A DNA stretch of 64,000 nt from Bacillus sp. V5-8f. Lineage in GTDB: Bacteria; Bacillota; Bacilli; Bacillales; DSM-1321. A model generated the notes under the pieces. The model saw nothing but the letters and a program-made list of their open reading frames with translations, had not been told where the DNA came from and did no database searches. This document shows positions 50,027 to 58,059 of this stretch, piece after piece. Where the stretch lies: NCBI RefSeq assembly GCF_002863565.1, contig NZ_PGUW01000004.1:186001-250000 (forward strand), given 5' to 3'. Positions within the stretch are counted from its first letter, which is position 1; each line of letters starts with the position of its first letter. The translations under genes and the position numbers were made by a program.

Positions 50027-50345
50027 TTATAGGGTCCTTGCACCGAGATAACGCGGTCCCCAATATGTATTATTAAGGTATGCGATGGTTACTCATTTGG
50101 ATGAAGTGGCGCTAATGAATTGTCTATTGCCGATGTAAATTCCAACATGGGATACACCTGATTTGTTAGAAGAAGTGTCAAAAAATACGAGGTCCCCTAC
50201 AGATGGTGCCGATACTTTAATCCTACATTTGTATACAAGGATACGGACGTTGTAGGCAAGGTGATTCCCTGCGAGCTTTGGAATACATAATAGATAAATC
50301 CGGAGCAGTCAAAGCAACAGCGGTCGCGGCAATCCATTTTTTCAT
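50027..50345 (-). pseudogene. NlpC/P60 cell-wall endopeptidase, degenerate
   Basis: A strong ribosome binding site (AGGAGGACGAG) and ATG start a signal-peptide-like [12 protein letters not shown]. The frame then runs directly, out of register, into the NlpC/P60 catalytic start [12 protein letters not shown] second shift near 50180 leads to [20 protein letters not shown] with its histidine, then [15 protein letters not shown], an in-frame TGA, and the normal C-terminal VTIAYLNNTYWGPRYLGA. So the catalytic Cys and His boxes are recognisable, but there are at least two frameshifts, a nonsense codon and a missing N-terminal region. Intact relatives cleave peptidoglycan stem peptides. Confidence 0.88.
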
Positions 50346-50635
50346 TATACAACTCGTCCTCCTAGTACATCCATCAATCTCTTATATTAATATCCTACAA
50401 TGTTTTTTATCTGCGTTATGTGTCATTTTCTTTACAAAAGACAGAAAAATAGAATTATCACAAGACCTCTTGCCAAACCTCTGATTGTTGCCGCATTTCA
50501 TGTAATTTCATCGTATTTGTTTAAATAAAAGAAATATTTTTCCAAAAATAACTTCAGATAATCTCAGCCAAAAATGGAATTTGTGCGGAAATCAGGTTAA
50601 AATGTTGAATTTTGCAGTGAAATTTCCATTGAACA

Positions 50636-50649
50636 CGAACGTGTATTCG
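50636..50649 (+). promoter_or_regulatory. LexA (DinR) box 1 upstream of polYB
   Basis: CGAAC-GTGT-ATTCG differs from the Gram-positive LexA consensus CGAAC-N4-GTTCG at one base. A TATAAT sequence at 50663-50668 lies between this site and the second box. Confidence 0.75.
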
Positions 50650-50673
50650 ATTAAGATATGGGTATAATAAAAA

Positions 50674-50687
50674 CGAACATACATTCT
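50674..50687 (+). promoter_or_regulatory. LexA (DinR) box 2 upstream of polYB
   Basis: CGAAC-ATAC-ATTCT keeps the left half-site exactly and has two mismatches in the right half. It lies 38 bases after box 1 and 19 bases before the start codon, just past the -10 sequence. Confidence 0.55.
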
Positions 50688-50705
50688 AGGGAGAGGAGGG
50701 GCGCA

Positions 50706-51965
50706 ATGGTCGATTACACCACGATGCCAAAGCACCAGATTCTATGCATTGACATGAAGAGTTTCTATGCAAGCTGTTCCGCTGTCATGCTCGGCCTTGA
50801 TCCCCTCGAATGCCATTTGGCTGTCATCGCCAACAAAGACCGCTCCGGCAGTGTCGTGCTGGCCGCATCCCCGAAGCTAAAAAAAGATTTCGGCATCAAA
50901 ACCGGGTCGCGGATGTTCGAGATTCCGGATGATCCCCGGATTATATTGGCGGAACCTAAAATGGCCACTTATTTGCGGATATCCACTGAAATCACCCGGC
51001 TGTTTAATCGCTATGTCCCAAAGGAAGCAATTCACGTGTACAGCGTAGATGAAAGTTTTTTGAAGGTGGATGGCGCCCACCCTTTGTGGGGCGATGCCCG
51101 CACCATTGCCGCAAAAATCAGGGATGAGATCGAACGTGAATTCCAGCTTCCCTGCGCGATCGGAATTGGGCCAAACATGCTTTTGGCAAAGCTTTGTCTT
51201 GATTTGGAGGCCAAAAAGAAGGGGATTGCCGAATGGACATACGAGGATGTGAAGACGAAGCTCTGGCCGATTTCACCGCTTAGTGAAATGTGGGGAATTG
51301 GCAGGCGGGTGCAGAAAACGCTGAATGGGATGGGCATTTTCACCGTGGGGCAATTAGCCAACTACAGCCTTGAAAAACTCGAAGCCAAATTCGGGATTAT
51401 GGGAAACCAGCTTTATTACCATGCCTGGGGCATAGACATGTCCGATATTGGCGCCCCGATTATGGAGGGGCAGATCAGCTTTGGAAAAAGCCAGATCTTG
51501 CTTCGGGATTACAAAGAAGAAGCGGAAATAAAGCACGTGATCCTGGAAATGTGCGAGGAGGTGGCAAGGAGGGCGCGCGCCCACCGGAAAGCGGGACGCA
51601 CTGTCAGCCTTGGGATCGGTTACAGCCAGGAGGAATTTGGCGGCGGCTTTCATCGCTCCAGGTCAGTTGAAGAGCCGACAAATATTACAATGGATGTGTA
51701 CAGGATATGTCTTGAACTGTTTAAGGAAAACTATATGCCCAAAACAGTCAGAAGCATTTCCATCACACTTTCAAACATTACCGATGATAATGAGATGCAG
51801 CTCACGCTGTTTGACCCGTTACGCTGGAAAAGAAGGAAGCTGGGTTATACTGTGGATGGTATTCGCCGCAAGCATGGTTCAAAGGCGCTGCTTAGGGCCG
51901 TGTCCTACACGGAGGCTGGAACCGCTCTCCATCGGACCAAGCTAGTTGGCGGACATAAGGCATAG
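50706..51965 (+). CDS. polYB: Y-family DNA polymerase, UvrX/YqjW type
   Basis: This 419-residue translesion polymerase has IDMKSFYASCSAVM with the first catalytic aspartate near residue 15, SVDESFLKV with the second pair near 110, GIGPNMLLAKLCLD, helix-hairpin-helix GIGRRVQKTLNGMGIFTVGQL, and a clamp-type QLTLFD near 370. The ATG at 50706 follows GAGAGGAGGGG. Two LexA boxes and a YolD-family partner downstream identify it as the SOS-induced PolY2/YqjW class rather than DinB. Codon use is somewhat GC-richer than its neighbours. Confidence 0.93.
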   Translation: MVDYTTMPKHQILCIDMKSFYASCSAVMLGLDPLECHLAVIANKDRSGSVVLAASPKLKKDFGIKTGSRMFEIPDDPRIILAEPKMATYLRISTEITRLFNRYVPKEAIHVYSVDESFLKVDGAHPLWGDARTIAAKIRDEIEREFQLPCAIGIGPNMLLAKLCLDLEAKKKGIAEWTYEDVKTKLWPISPLSEMWGIGRRVQKTLNGMGIFTVGQLANYSLEKLEAKFGIMGNQLYYHAWGIDMSDIGAPIMEGQISFGKSQILLRDYKEEAEIKHVILEMCEEVARRARAHRKAGRTVSLGIGYSQEEFGGGFHRSRSVEEPTNITMDVYRICLELFKENYMPKTVRSISITLSNITDDNEMQLTLFDPLRWKRRKLGYTVDGIRRKHGSKALLRAVSYTEAGTALHRTKLVGGHKA

Positions 51966-52039
51966 GCGCGCGAATTTAAAATTTGGCGGGCATTGGCCTG
52001 CGGCGTGCAGGACTGGCCGGAAATACACTTGTCGAGCTT

Positions 52040-52245
52040 GCACAGGATGTCACCAAAAAATCAAAGATTTTTTTGGTTGCGAAGTGGTGATTCCTGGAAG
52101 CCTTCCTTGTGCTGACGTTGACGTTTGCCACAGGACAAGGAACACTGCGGAAGCGATACATCGCACGAAGGAAAGCGATAGCTTTTCGAGCACGTGGCAG
52201 AAGTTAGTCGACGTTCATTACAAAAGGGCGCTTCCGCTTTTCTAA
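52040..52245. repeat. Modular dispersed repeat, copy A
   Basis: Between polYB and its YolD partner lie blocks that recur near 59.25-59.6 kb: a palindrome around AAAATCAAAGATTTTTT (52053-52075), GAAGCCTTCCTTGT (52097-52110), ATCGCACGA (52159-52168), AGCTTTTCGAG (52190-52200) and GTTAGTCGA (52203-52211). A 99-codon ORF over this area is unconvincing. Confidence 0.6.
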
Positions 52246-52263
52246 TAAGGAGGGACTTAACCA

Positions 52264-52605
52264 ATGATTCGGGATCGGGGACGCATCAAATGGACATCAA
52301 TGATGCTGCCTGAGCACGTAAAGCTGCTGCGTGATTGGGCCGAGGAGGATACCTATGAAGAAAGGAAGGAGTTGGACGAACAGCAGCTGGAAGAAATGAA
52401 TATGGCAATCGGCGAGGCCATGGAAACCGGCTCAGCCGTTTTGATCACCTACTATAAAAACCGCCGGCACCAGCTATTGATTGGCACGATCCATTATTAT
52501 AATGAGGTACAGCAAAAGCTACATGTTGTAGATCGGTTCGACGAGCCCCATTATGTCCGTATCTCTGACATTGTTGATGTGCGCTCTGCAGGAGACGTAA
52601 TGTAG
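52264..52605 (+). CDS. yqjX: YolD-like protein (YqjX type)
   Basis: This 113-residue YolD-family protein opens DRGRIKWTSMMLPEHVKLLRDW and has a C-terminal half GTIHYYNEVQQKLHVVDRFDE, both typical. YolD genes accompany UvrX-like polymerases in Bacillus and are thought to act with them in mutagenic SOS repair; the precise role is unknown. The ribosome binding site is AAGGAGGGAC. It is separated from polYB by a 298-base repeat-containing gap, longer than usual for this pair. Confidence 0.85.
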   Translation: MIRDRGRIKWTSMMLPEHVKLLRDWAEEDTYEERKELDEQQLEEMNMAIGEAMETGSAVLITYYKNRRHQLLIGTIHYYNEVQQKLHVVDRFDEPHYVRISDIVDVRSAGDVM

Positions 52606-52635
52606 GACCCTGTGGTGAGCAGCACGTCCTTAAGA

Positions 52636-52659
52636 AAACTCGCCGACGTTGGCGAGTTT
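52636..52659. terminator. Bidirectional terminator between yqjX and the CDGSH gene
   Basis: AAACTCGCC and GGCGAGTTT form a nine-base-pair stem with a six-base loop. T-tracts are short on the plus strand and better on the minus strand (TTTTCTT). Confidence 0.7.
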
Positions 52660-52690
52660 CCTTGCGAGATGCACGTTTTTGCAAGTACCA

Positions 52691-52906
52691 TTATTCTTGT
52701 CCGTCTTCTTTGATAACGCGGACCTTTGACTCAAACTTGCCTTTATGTGAGCCGTCACAGAATGGCTTGTTTTGGGACAAACCGCAGCGGCATAAAGAGA
52801 AAGTTGGCTTCGTTTGAAAAACGTTGCCCTCCCCATCGAGCAGCTCGACATCTCCTGTAATCCTCAGCGAACCATTATCATTTACTTTGATTTGAACCTT
52901 CGACAT
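52691..52906 (-). CDS. CDGSH iron-sulfur domain protein
   Basis: This 71-residue protein carries CRCGLSQNKPFCDGSHKGKF, which supplies the three cysteines and one histidine that hold a redox-active 2Fe-2S cluster. Bacterial stand-alone CDGSH proteins are of unknown physiological partner. The first half (about residues 1-35) is a small beta domain. The ribosome binding site on the minus strand is GAGGAGGAA. It is divergent from yqkB, another iron-sulfur-related gene. Confidence 0.92.
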   Translation of the reverse strand: MSKVQIKVNDNGSLRITGDVELLDGEGNVFQTKPTFSLCRCGLSQNKPFCDGSHKGKFESKVRVIKEDGQE

Positions 52907-53082
52907 CCTAAATTCCTCCTCATTATGCTTATATCACACATTATTATCCTAATCGCAGAAGTATTCATTTTCAAATATTTTCTAAAAAATAAGCGGTAAT
53001 CAAAAAAGTTAACAGGATGAAAGTCGTTCGGTATAATAAGATTCTCCGATACTAGTACGCGAAATAGAAAGGGAATCGCACA

Positions 53083-53412
53083 ATGAAAATAGAATGGACT
53101 GAACAAGCAATCAATAAAATTTCCGATAAAATCAAGGAAAAACAGGGGCATATCACGTTAAACTATGATACGGACGGATGCGGGTGTGTCGTGAACGGAG
53201 TAACAAACCTTTCATTTACGGATAGCCATGAACCCGACCATGAAAAAATAGAGACGAACTTTCTGCCAGTTTTTCTGGATAAAACAAAAATGATTTTCAT
53301 GGATGAAGCTATGAAAATTGATTTTGTACCTGAAGTAAACACCTTTCAGCTGAAAAGCCCAAATGGGGTTCTGAATCCGCGTATGAGCTTTTTTGACAGG
53401 ACGGAAGGGTGA
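53083..53412 (+). CDS. yqkB: HesB/IscA-like protein YqkB
   Basis: This 109-residue protein of the iron-sulfur cluster biosynthesis (HesB-like) fold resembles B. subtilis YqkB: KIEWTEQAINKISDKI opening, a central DTDGCGCVVNGV with two cysteines, and MKIDFVPEVNTFQLKSPNG near the end. It lacks the C-terminal CGC of true A-type carriers, so cluster transfer is not assured. The ribosome binding site is GAAAGGGAAT. A hairpin between it and convergent yqkD overlaps the yqkD stop. Confidence 0.85.
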   Translation: MKIEWTEQAINKISDKIKEKQGHITLNYDTDGCGCVVNGVTNLSFTDSHEPDHEKIETNFLPVFLDKTKMIFMDEAMKIDFVPEVNTFQLKSPNGVLNPRMSFFDRTEG

Positions 53413-53420
53413 TCAGGGGA

Positions 53421-53438
53421 GGGCCATTTCAATGGCCC
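53421..53438. terminator. Hairpin at the yqkB/yqkD convergence
   Basis: GGGCCATT and AATGGCCC form a perfect eight-base-pair palindrome with a two-base centre, overlapping the yqkD stop codon. There is no T-run, so its strength as a terminator is doubtful. Confidence 0.4.
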
Positions 53439-54361
53439 GTCTGTTCGGTGAGTTGTGGAAAAACCAGTTTGTTCAGGAAACTATCAATAACTTTTTCATA
53501 TTCCTGGCTGTTTTCATTATAAGAATGGGCGTGGGCGCCGTTGGCAGCTATAAATAGCTGCTTGGGGCCTTCTTTTTCTTTGTATAGCTCCTCTGTCATA
53601 GAGGCTGGAATAAAATCGTCAAGCTCGCTATGGATGAACAATACCGGCTTTTTTATGTTTTTTATAAAGGAAATTGGCGATATGTCCTTCACTCGAAAAC
53701 CGCCGCGGAGCTTCACAAAGGCAGCGCCGATCGGCAGTACCATCCAGGCTGGCAGCGGAACCTCCCTTTTTAGCTGATGCTTGATCTGGGCTTCAAAATC
53801 TGAAAAAGGGCAGTCCGCCACATAAAAATCGGCCCCGTCCTCGATTGTCCCGGCGTAAAGCAAAACAGTGGCGGCCCCCATTGATTCGCCGTGGATTCCA
53901 AGGGTGATATCATTGCCTTTTCTACGTTTTAACTCATCTACGACTGCTTTTAGGTCGAATTTTTCAAAATGGCCGTAGCTGCTAGTAAGGCCCCCGGATT
54001 CCCCATGTCGACGGTGATCATAAATAACAGCATTAAACCCGCGCTGCAAAAAAATGTTCATATATTTAATCGAATTGATTTTATTCTCCGTAACGCCGTG
54101 GCAAATGATTATCCATTTTTTCGAGTGGTGGGGCTCGGCAAAGACACATTTTAAATGATAACCAGACGGGGATGAAACCCAAATCTCTTCTTTTGGAAGC
54201 TTATCATAATCAGAAATGATAAACCGATTGGCTGCGATTTCCCGGTTCCGCACCAACTCTACGTCTTTCTTTTTCATGAAAAGTATCCTTTGGGAGAAAT
54301 ACATGCCTACAGCAACGATATAAGCAAAAAGGGTCCCAGCAATAACAAGCCATTTCTTCAT
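53429..54361 (-). CDS. yqkD: Membrane-anchored alpha/beta hydrolase YqkD
   Basis: This 310-residue protein has an N-terminal membrane helix (about residues 4-24) and an alpha/beta hydrolase domain. The oxyanion region CHGVTENK lies near 90, YDHRRHGESGG near 118, the nucleophile elbow GIHGESMGAAT near 158, and a late catalytic histidine in NGAHAHSYNEN near 281. It is a probable extracellular-facing or membrane-bound esterase or peptidase of unknown substrate. The ribosome binding site is TGGAGGAT. It is divergent from yqkE. Confidence 0.87.
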   Translation of the reverse strand: MKKWLVIAGTLFAYIVAVGMYFSQRILFMKKKDVELVRNREIAANRFIISDYDKLPKEEIWVSSPSGYHLKCVFAEPHHSKKWIIICHGVTENKINSIKYMNIFLQRGFNAVIYDHRRHGESGGLTSSYGHFEKFDLKAVVDELKRRKGNDITLGIHGESMGAATVLLYAGTIEDGADFYVADCPFSDFEAQIKHQLKREVPLPAWMVLPIGAAFVKLRGGFRVKDISPISFIKNIKKPVLFIHSELDDFIPASMTEELYKEKEGPKQLFIAANGAHAHSYNENSQEYEKVIDSFLNKLVFPQLTEQTGH

Positions 54362-54501
54362 GTGAATCCTCCATTTCTATGAAGTTGTTTCTGTATTTTA
54401 CCATTTATGGAAGGCTGGATGCACACCCTTCCGCGGCAAATTGCAAAAAGTGAGGGCAATGCGTGATATAATAAAGATAAGTAAATGGGGAGGATATAAA
54501 A

Positions 54502-54765
54502 ATGAAAAAGAAGCAGCAAAAAAATAGTAATCGCCATTATCAATCACCAAAAAAGGAAGATGACTCGTTGAAGCTTGGGGATCTTCTCGGTGGGGAGATC
54601 ATGGACCGGCTTCGCGAAACACAAAAGCAGCTTTCTGACGCGGAAGCGAAGAAAAAAGCCGCTGAGGAAGCTAGAAAAAAAGAAGAGCGAAGATTAAAAG
54701 AGAAAAATAAATCTTTTGAAGAATTGCTAAATGAAAGCGGAATGGATTGGAAAAAATTTAAGTGA
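54502..54765 (+). CDS. yqkE: DUF3886 protein YqkE
   Basis: This 87-residue highly charged protein is rich in Lys, Glu and Ala and is probably a long helix (about residues 32-75). KLGDLLGGEIMDRLRETQKQ and the C-terminal FEELLNESGMDWKKFK match the YqkE/DUF3886 pattern. The function is unknown. The ribosome binding site is GGGGAGGATA. It lies between yqkD and yqkF as in B. subtilis. Confidence 0.85.
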   Translation: MKKKQQKNSNRHYQSPKKEDDSLKLGDLLGGEIMDRLRETQKQLSDAEAKKKAAEEARKKEERRLKEKNKSFEELLNESGMDWKKFK

Positions 54766-54904
54766 ATATAAATGTAATGCTCCCTGTAACAATAACGTCG
54801 GCATCAATCGTCCGGTACGCCAGAGCTGTAATTGGTCGACTCAAAGCTACAGTTTCTATAATAACGCGGTTAGTAGTGCTTGTACGTCAAGCTTAGACAT
54901 TCAT
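54758..54904 (-). pseudogene. Degenerate 48-codon ORF behind yqkE
   Basis: From an ATG on the minus strand the frame reads MNV-stop-A-stop-RTSTTNRVIIETVALSRP and then TALAYRTIDADVIVTGSITF before a TAA that overlaps the end of yqkE by eight bases. Apart from the two early stops the composition is protein-like. There is no ribosome binding site. I do not recognise the product; it may be a decayed small gene. Confidence 0.35.
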
Positions 54905-54937
54905 GTATGTTGCAAATTTTATACATTCTTTTATTAC

Positions 54938-54985
54938 AATAAGGGAACCATCTACCTACGTAGGAAATGGAATGGTTCCCTTATT
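54938..54985. terminator. Bidirectional terminator between yqkE and yqkF
   Basis: AATAAGGGAACCAT and ATGGTTCCCTTATT are exact reverse complements with a 20-base loop that contains a second palindrome (CCTACGTAGG). T-rich flanks exist on both strands. It lies seven bases from the yqkF stop. Confidence 0.75.
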
Positions 54986-54991
54986 TGCACG

Positions 54992-55903
54992 TTATTCCCG
55001 GTGTGCCTCATAAACGCCCGCTTTTGTCAGCTTTTTCAGCAGGGTCAATTCTTCTTCGGAAAGCGGCTTAGCGCTTGTAGCGCGGCAATTTTCTCGGAGT
55101 TGTTCAATTGAACTTGCCCCAGGGATAACTGCCCCCACAGCCGGATGTGATAAGACATACTGGATCGCAGTCTCGTTCAAACGCCTAGGAGCAAGCCTGT
55201 CCTTCAATGCAAGCAATAAATCCTTGAGATCTTCATAGCTATAATCTAAATAGCCATTCTCTTTGTTAGCTTTTTCAAGCATTTTATCGCTAAGAACACC
55301 TTTAGCTATAGGGCCTCTGGCAATGACGTGGATATTGTTTTCCATTAGAAGCGGCATCCATTCCTCCGGGCGCCGGTCAAGCAGGCTATACTGCATCATT
55401 ACCGAAACGATCGATGATTTTTTTGCATATTGTTTGATGACGTTTGGACGAATGGAAGAAATTCCGTAATAGCGGATTAATCCCTCTTTCTTCAAGTCTT
55501 CAAACGCACCGATGGTTTCTTCTATATTGTCGTCCGATGTTCCGCCGTGAAGCTGATACAGGTCGATATAATCTGTCTCTAGCCGCTTCAGGCTATCTTT
55601 AACTGCGTTCTTTATGTACTCGGCCGACGGATCCCAGCCCCAACCGTCTTTTGATTCGTTCCAGCGGTTACCAACCTTTGTGGCAATGACGACCTGATCC
55701 CGGACTGATTTAAGGGTTTTGCCGACAATTTCTTCATTACGGCCGAAATCGTATAAATCTGCTGTATCGAAGTAATTGATCCCTTCGTCCAAGGCGGCGT
55801 TGATGATAGTAGCTGCTTGTTTCTCATCCGTTCCAAGAGACATGCATCCCAAGCCAATTTCCGAAACGGACAAATTGGAATTGCCCAGTTTTCTTTTTTT
55901 CAA
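54992..55903 (-). CDS. yqkF: Aldo/keto reductase YqkF
   Basis: This 303-residue TIM-barrel oxidoreductase has VSEIGLGCMSLG near residue 13, the catalytic aspartate and tyrosine in YFDTADLYDFGRNE near 45-57, the lysine in VVIATKVG near 78, and the histidine in YQLHGG near 117. It uses NADPH; the substrate is unknown. The start is TTG after GGGAG. The gene is single, with its promoter in the gap toward mciZ. Confidence 0.9.
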   Translation of the reverse strand: MKKRKLGNSNLSVSEIGLGCMSLGTDEKQAATIINAALDEGINYFDTADLYDFGRNEEIVGKTLKSVRDQVVIATKVGNRWNESKDGWGWDPSAEYIKNAVKDSLKRLETDYIDLYQLHGGTSDDNIEETIGAFEDLKKEGLIRYYGISSIRPNVIKQYAKKSSIVSVMMQYSLLDRRPEEWMPLLMENNIHVIARGPIAKGVLSDKMLEKANKENGYLDYSYEDLKDLLLALKDRLAPRRLNETAIQYVLSHPAVGAVIPGASSIEQLRENCRATSAKPLSEEELTLLKKLTKAGVYEAHRE

Positions 55904-56046
55904 ACGTTTCGCTCCCTTTCGTGCTGGATTTTATATCATTGTATAGCAGGAAGGGCTCCAGCACAAAGGATACAGCCTTCTGCCTGATGGCTTGAATAAC
56001 TAATTTCTTGAACAAACAAATTCGGTTTTAGATCCCGCAGCCGGAA

Positions 56047-56208
56047 TTATTTTATCCGCTTTAATATTGGCAACAGTGTGTGTCCATTTACGTCGCGGAC
56101 CCAATCATTTACATAAGTATACTTTGTCTCGAATTGTTTAAGCTTTTGCTTGATTTCCCAAGCCTTGCCGGCCATTATGATCCCATTATCGAACACATAT
56201 ACCTTCAC
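56047..56208 (-). CDS. mciZ: MciZ-like inhibitor of FtsZ polymerisation
   Basis: This 53-codon ORF begins at GTG eight bases after GGGAGGT and reads KVYVFDNGIIMAGKAWEIK, followed by QKLKQFETKYTYVNDW. From memory this aligns without gaps to the 40-residue B. subtilis MciZ, especially the GKAWEI...KLK...Y.YV.DW core. MciZ caps FtsZ filaments in the mother cell during sporulation. The gene also occupies the same place between yqkF and nudF as in B. subtilis. The product is longer by about 13 C-terminal residues (NGHTLLPILKRIK). An ATG two codons earlier is too close to the ribosome binding site. Confidence 0.82.
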   Translation of the reverse strand: MKVYVFDNGIIMAGKAWEIKQKLKQFETKYTYVNDWVRDVNGHTLLPILKRIK

Positions 56209-56334
56209 AAACATGACCTCCCAATATATTAAATAAACATATCAGCCAACAAGATGCCTCACGCGGTGAAGTTCCTCAGTATTATGGTAAAATGTATGAA
56301 CAAATATCCTTACATTAGAACAGGGAGGGTACAA

Positions 56335-56886
56335 ATGAAGAAATTTGAGGAAAAAACCCTATCGTCAGAAAAAATATTTGAAGGAAAAGTGATCAGTCTG
56401 CAGGTTGATGAAGTGGAGCTTCCTGACGGAAACAGAAGCAAACGGGAGATCATCAAGCATCCCGGAGCGGTCGCTGTCATTGCAGTAACAAATGAAAATA
56501 AGATCGTAATGGTTGAGCAGTATAGAAAAGCATTGGAACGCAGCCTTGTTGAAATACCAGCAGGAAAGCTTGAAAAAGGGGAAGATCCGGTTGATTCTGC
56601 GTGCCGCGAGCTTGAGGAAGAAACTGGATATGGTTGTGAAAGCATGCAGCACATCACTTCTTTTTATACGTCACCGGGCTTTGCCGATGAAATTGTCCAT
56701 CTATATTTTGCGCGAGGCATCCAAAAAAAACAAAACGCAGCTAGTGTTGATGAAGACGAATTTGTCGAGGTGTATGAACTTTCGCTTGAAGAGGCAGAGC
56801 AATATATGGAGGAAGGAAAAATCCGGGACGCAAAGACCGCTTATGCCGTTCAATATTTGCAGCTTAGAAAGGCGCTGGGATATTAA
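56335..56886 (+). CDS. nudF: ADP-ribose pyrophosphatase (Nudix)
   Basis: This 183-residue Nudix hydrolase has the box GKLEKGEDPVDSACRELEEE (about residues 83-102) followed by TGY, matching GX5EX7REUXEEXGU. It cleaves ADP-ribose to AMP and ribose 5-phosphate. MVEQYRKALERSLVEIPAG ahead of the box is typical of the ADP-ribose group. The ATG follows GGGAGGG; the longer ORF start is unsupported. The next gene starts directly after the stop codon. Confidence 0.93.
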   Translation: MKKFEEKTLSSEKIFEGKVISLQVDEVELPDGNRSKREIIKHPGAVAVIAVTNENKIVMVEQYRKALERSLVEIPAGKLEKGEDPVDSACRELEEETGYGCESMQHITSFYTSPGFADEIVHLYFARGIQKKQNAASVDEDEFVEVYELSLEEAEQYMEEGKIRDAKTAYAVQYLQLRKALGY

Positions 56887-58059
56887 ATGAATTTTTATTA
56901 TGCCGATTTACATATTCATATCGGCAGAACCAAGACAGGAAAGGCTGTAAAAATTACAGGTGCAAAAACATTAACTCTCGAGAAATTGCTTAAGGTATCG
57001 CATGAACAAAAGGGACTTGATATGGTCGGGGTCATTGATTGCCATTCACCGGAAGTGATAGAAGAAATCGAGCAGTTGATTTCAAAGGGCGACGTCACGG
57101 AGGATACGGAAGGCGGCCTTCATTATGGGACAACCGCGTTCATACCTGGATCTGAAATTGAAATTTATGATAATAACTGCAAGGGGCCAATCCATGTGCT
57201 GGCCTATTTTCCGACACTTTCTGGCATAAAGGATTTTTCAAGATGGATGAGCGGCTTTGTTACGAACATCAATTTGAGCTCCCAAAGGATTTACTGTGAT
57301 GCAAAAACGCTACAGCAGAAAGTGAAGCAGCATAGTGGCCTTTTTATTCCTGCGCATGTTTTCACTCCTTTTAAAAGCCTGTATGGAAAGGGTGTCACCA
57401 AGAGCCTTGAAGAGGTATTTGATCCCAATCTTATTGACGGAATTGAGCTCGGGCTTAGTGCGGATACGGAAATGGCCCAGAACATAGACGAGTTGAACCG
57501 TTTTACATTTTTAACAAATTCCGATGCGCACTCCCTAAACAAAATTGCAAGGGAGTATCAGGAGTTGAAGCTTGAAAAACCGAATTTCCGCGAGCTTGAA
57601 AAGGCATTAAAAGAAATAGACCGCAGGAAGATCGCTGCTAACTTTGGCTTAAATCCTCGACTGGGCAAGTACCATCGCACCGTTTGCCAGGCATGTTTAC
57701 ATCCGGTTGACAAGGCGGACGGAATCTGTCCGGAATGTGGAAGCGAAAAGTTCGTCAAAGGTGTTTCCAGTCGGATCAAGGAACTTTCAGATTCGGCTTC
57801 TTTAGTAGAAAAAAGGGAGCGCCCCCCTTATATCCATCAAGTGCCGCTAGAGTTCATCCCTGGATTAGGGCCGAAATCAATGGAGCGGCTGCTGGATGCC
57901 TTTGGAACAGAAATGAATATACTCCACCGTGTAAGTCTGGAGAAACTGAAGCAAGTCGTGCCAGAAAAAATTGCCGGCTTTATCGATTTAGCAAGAACAG
58001 GCAAGATGGCATTCAAAGAGGGTGGAGGCGGAAGATACGGAAGAGTTACAGCAGAATAA
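56887..58059 (+). CDS. yqxK: Endonuclease Q-like PHP-domain protein (YqxK)
   Basis: This 390-residue protein has an N-terminal PHP metal domain (YADLHIHIGRT at residues 5-15, GVIDCHSPE near 49, NSDAHSLNK near 213). A zinc ribbon with CQAC and CPECG lies near 258-280, and a helix-hairpin-helix C-terminal part with IPGLGPKSMERLLDAFG near 322. This order matches the TIGR00375/endonuclease Q group, whose characterised members nick DNA 5' of deaminated bases such as uracil and hypoxanthine. The ATG abuts the nudF stop. The name yqxK is by synteny. Confidence 0.85.
   Translation: MNFYYADLHIHIGRTKTGKAVKITGAKTLTLEKLLKVSHEQKGLDMVGVIDCHSPEVIEEIEQLISKGDVTEDTEGGLHYGTTAFIPGSEIEIYDNNCKGPIHVLAYFPTLSGIKDFSRWMSGFVTNINLSSQRIYCDAKTLQQKVKQHSGLFIPAHVFTPFKSLYGKGVTKSLEEVFDPNLIDGIELGLSADTEMAQNIDELNRFTFLTNSDAHSLNKIAREYQELKLEKPNFRELEKALKEIDRRKIAANFGLNPRLGKYHRTVCQACLHPVDKADGICPECGSEKFVKGVSSRIKELSDSASLVEKRERPPYIHQVPLEFIPGLGPKSMERLLDAFGTEMNILHRVSLEKLKQVVPEKIAGFIDLARTGKMAFKEGGGGRYGRVTAE

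Noticed and set aside
50278..50484. A 68-codon plus-strand ORF near 50.3 kb.
   Set aside because: It is the antisense shadow of the NlpC/P60 remnant and its upstream spacer.
51946..52245. A 99-codon plus-strand ORF between polYB and yqjX.
   Set aside because: It overlaps the polYB end, lacks a ribosome binding site and is mostly made of repeat blocks.
52923..52999. A 24-codon hydrophobic plus-strand ORF between the CDGSH gene and yqkB.
   Set aside because: The apparent ribosome binding site belongs to the CDGSH gene on the other strand, and the length is too short to support.
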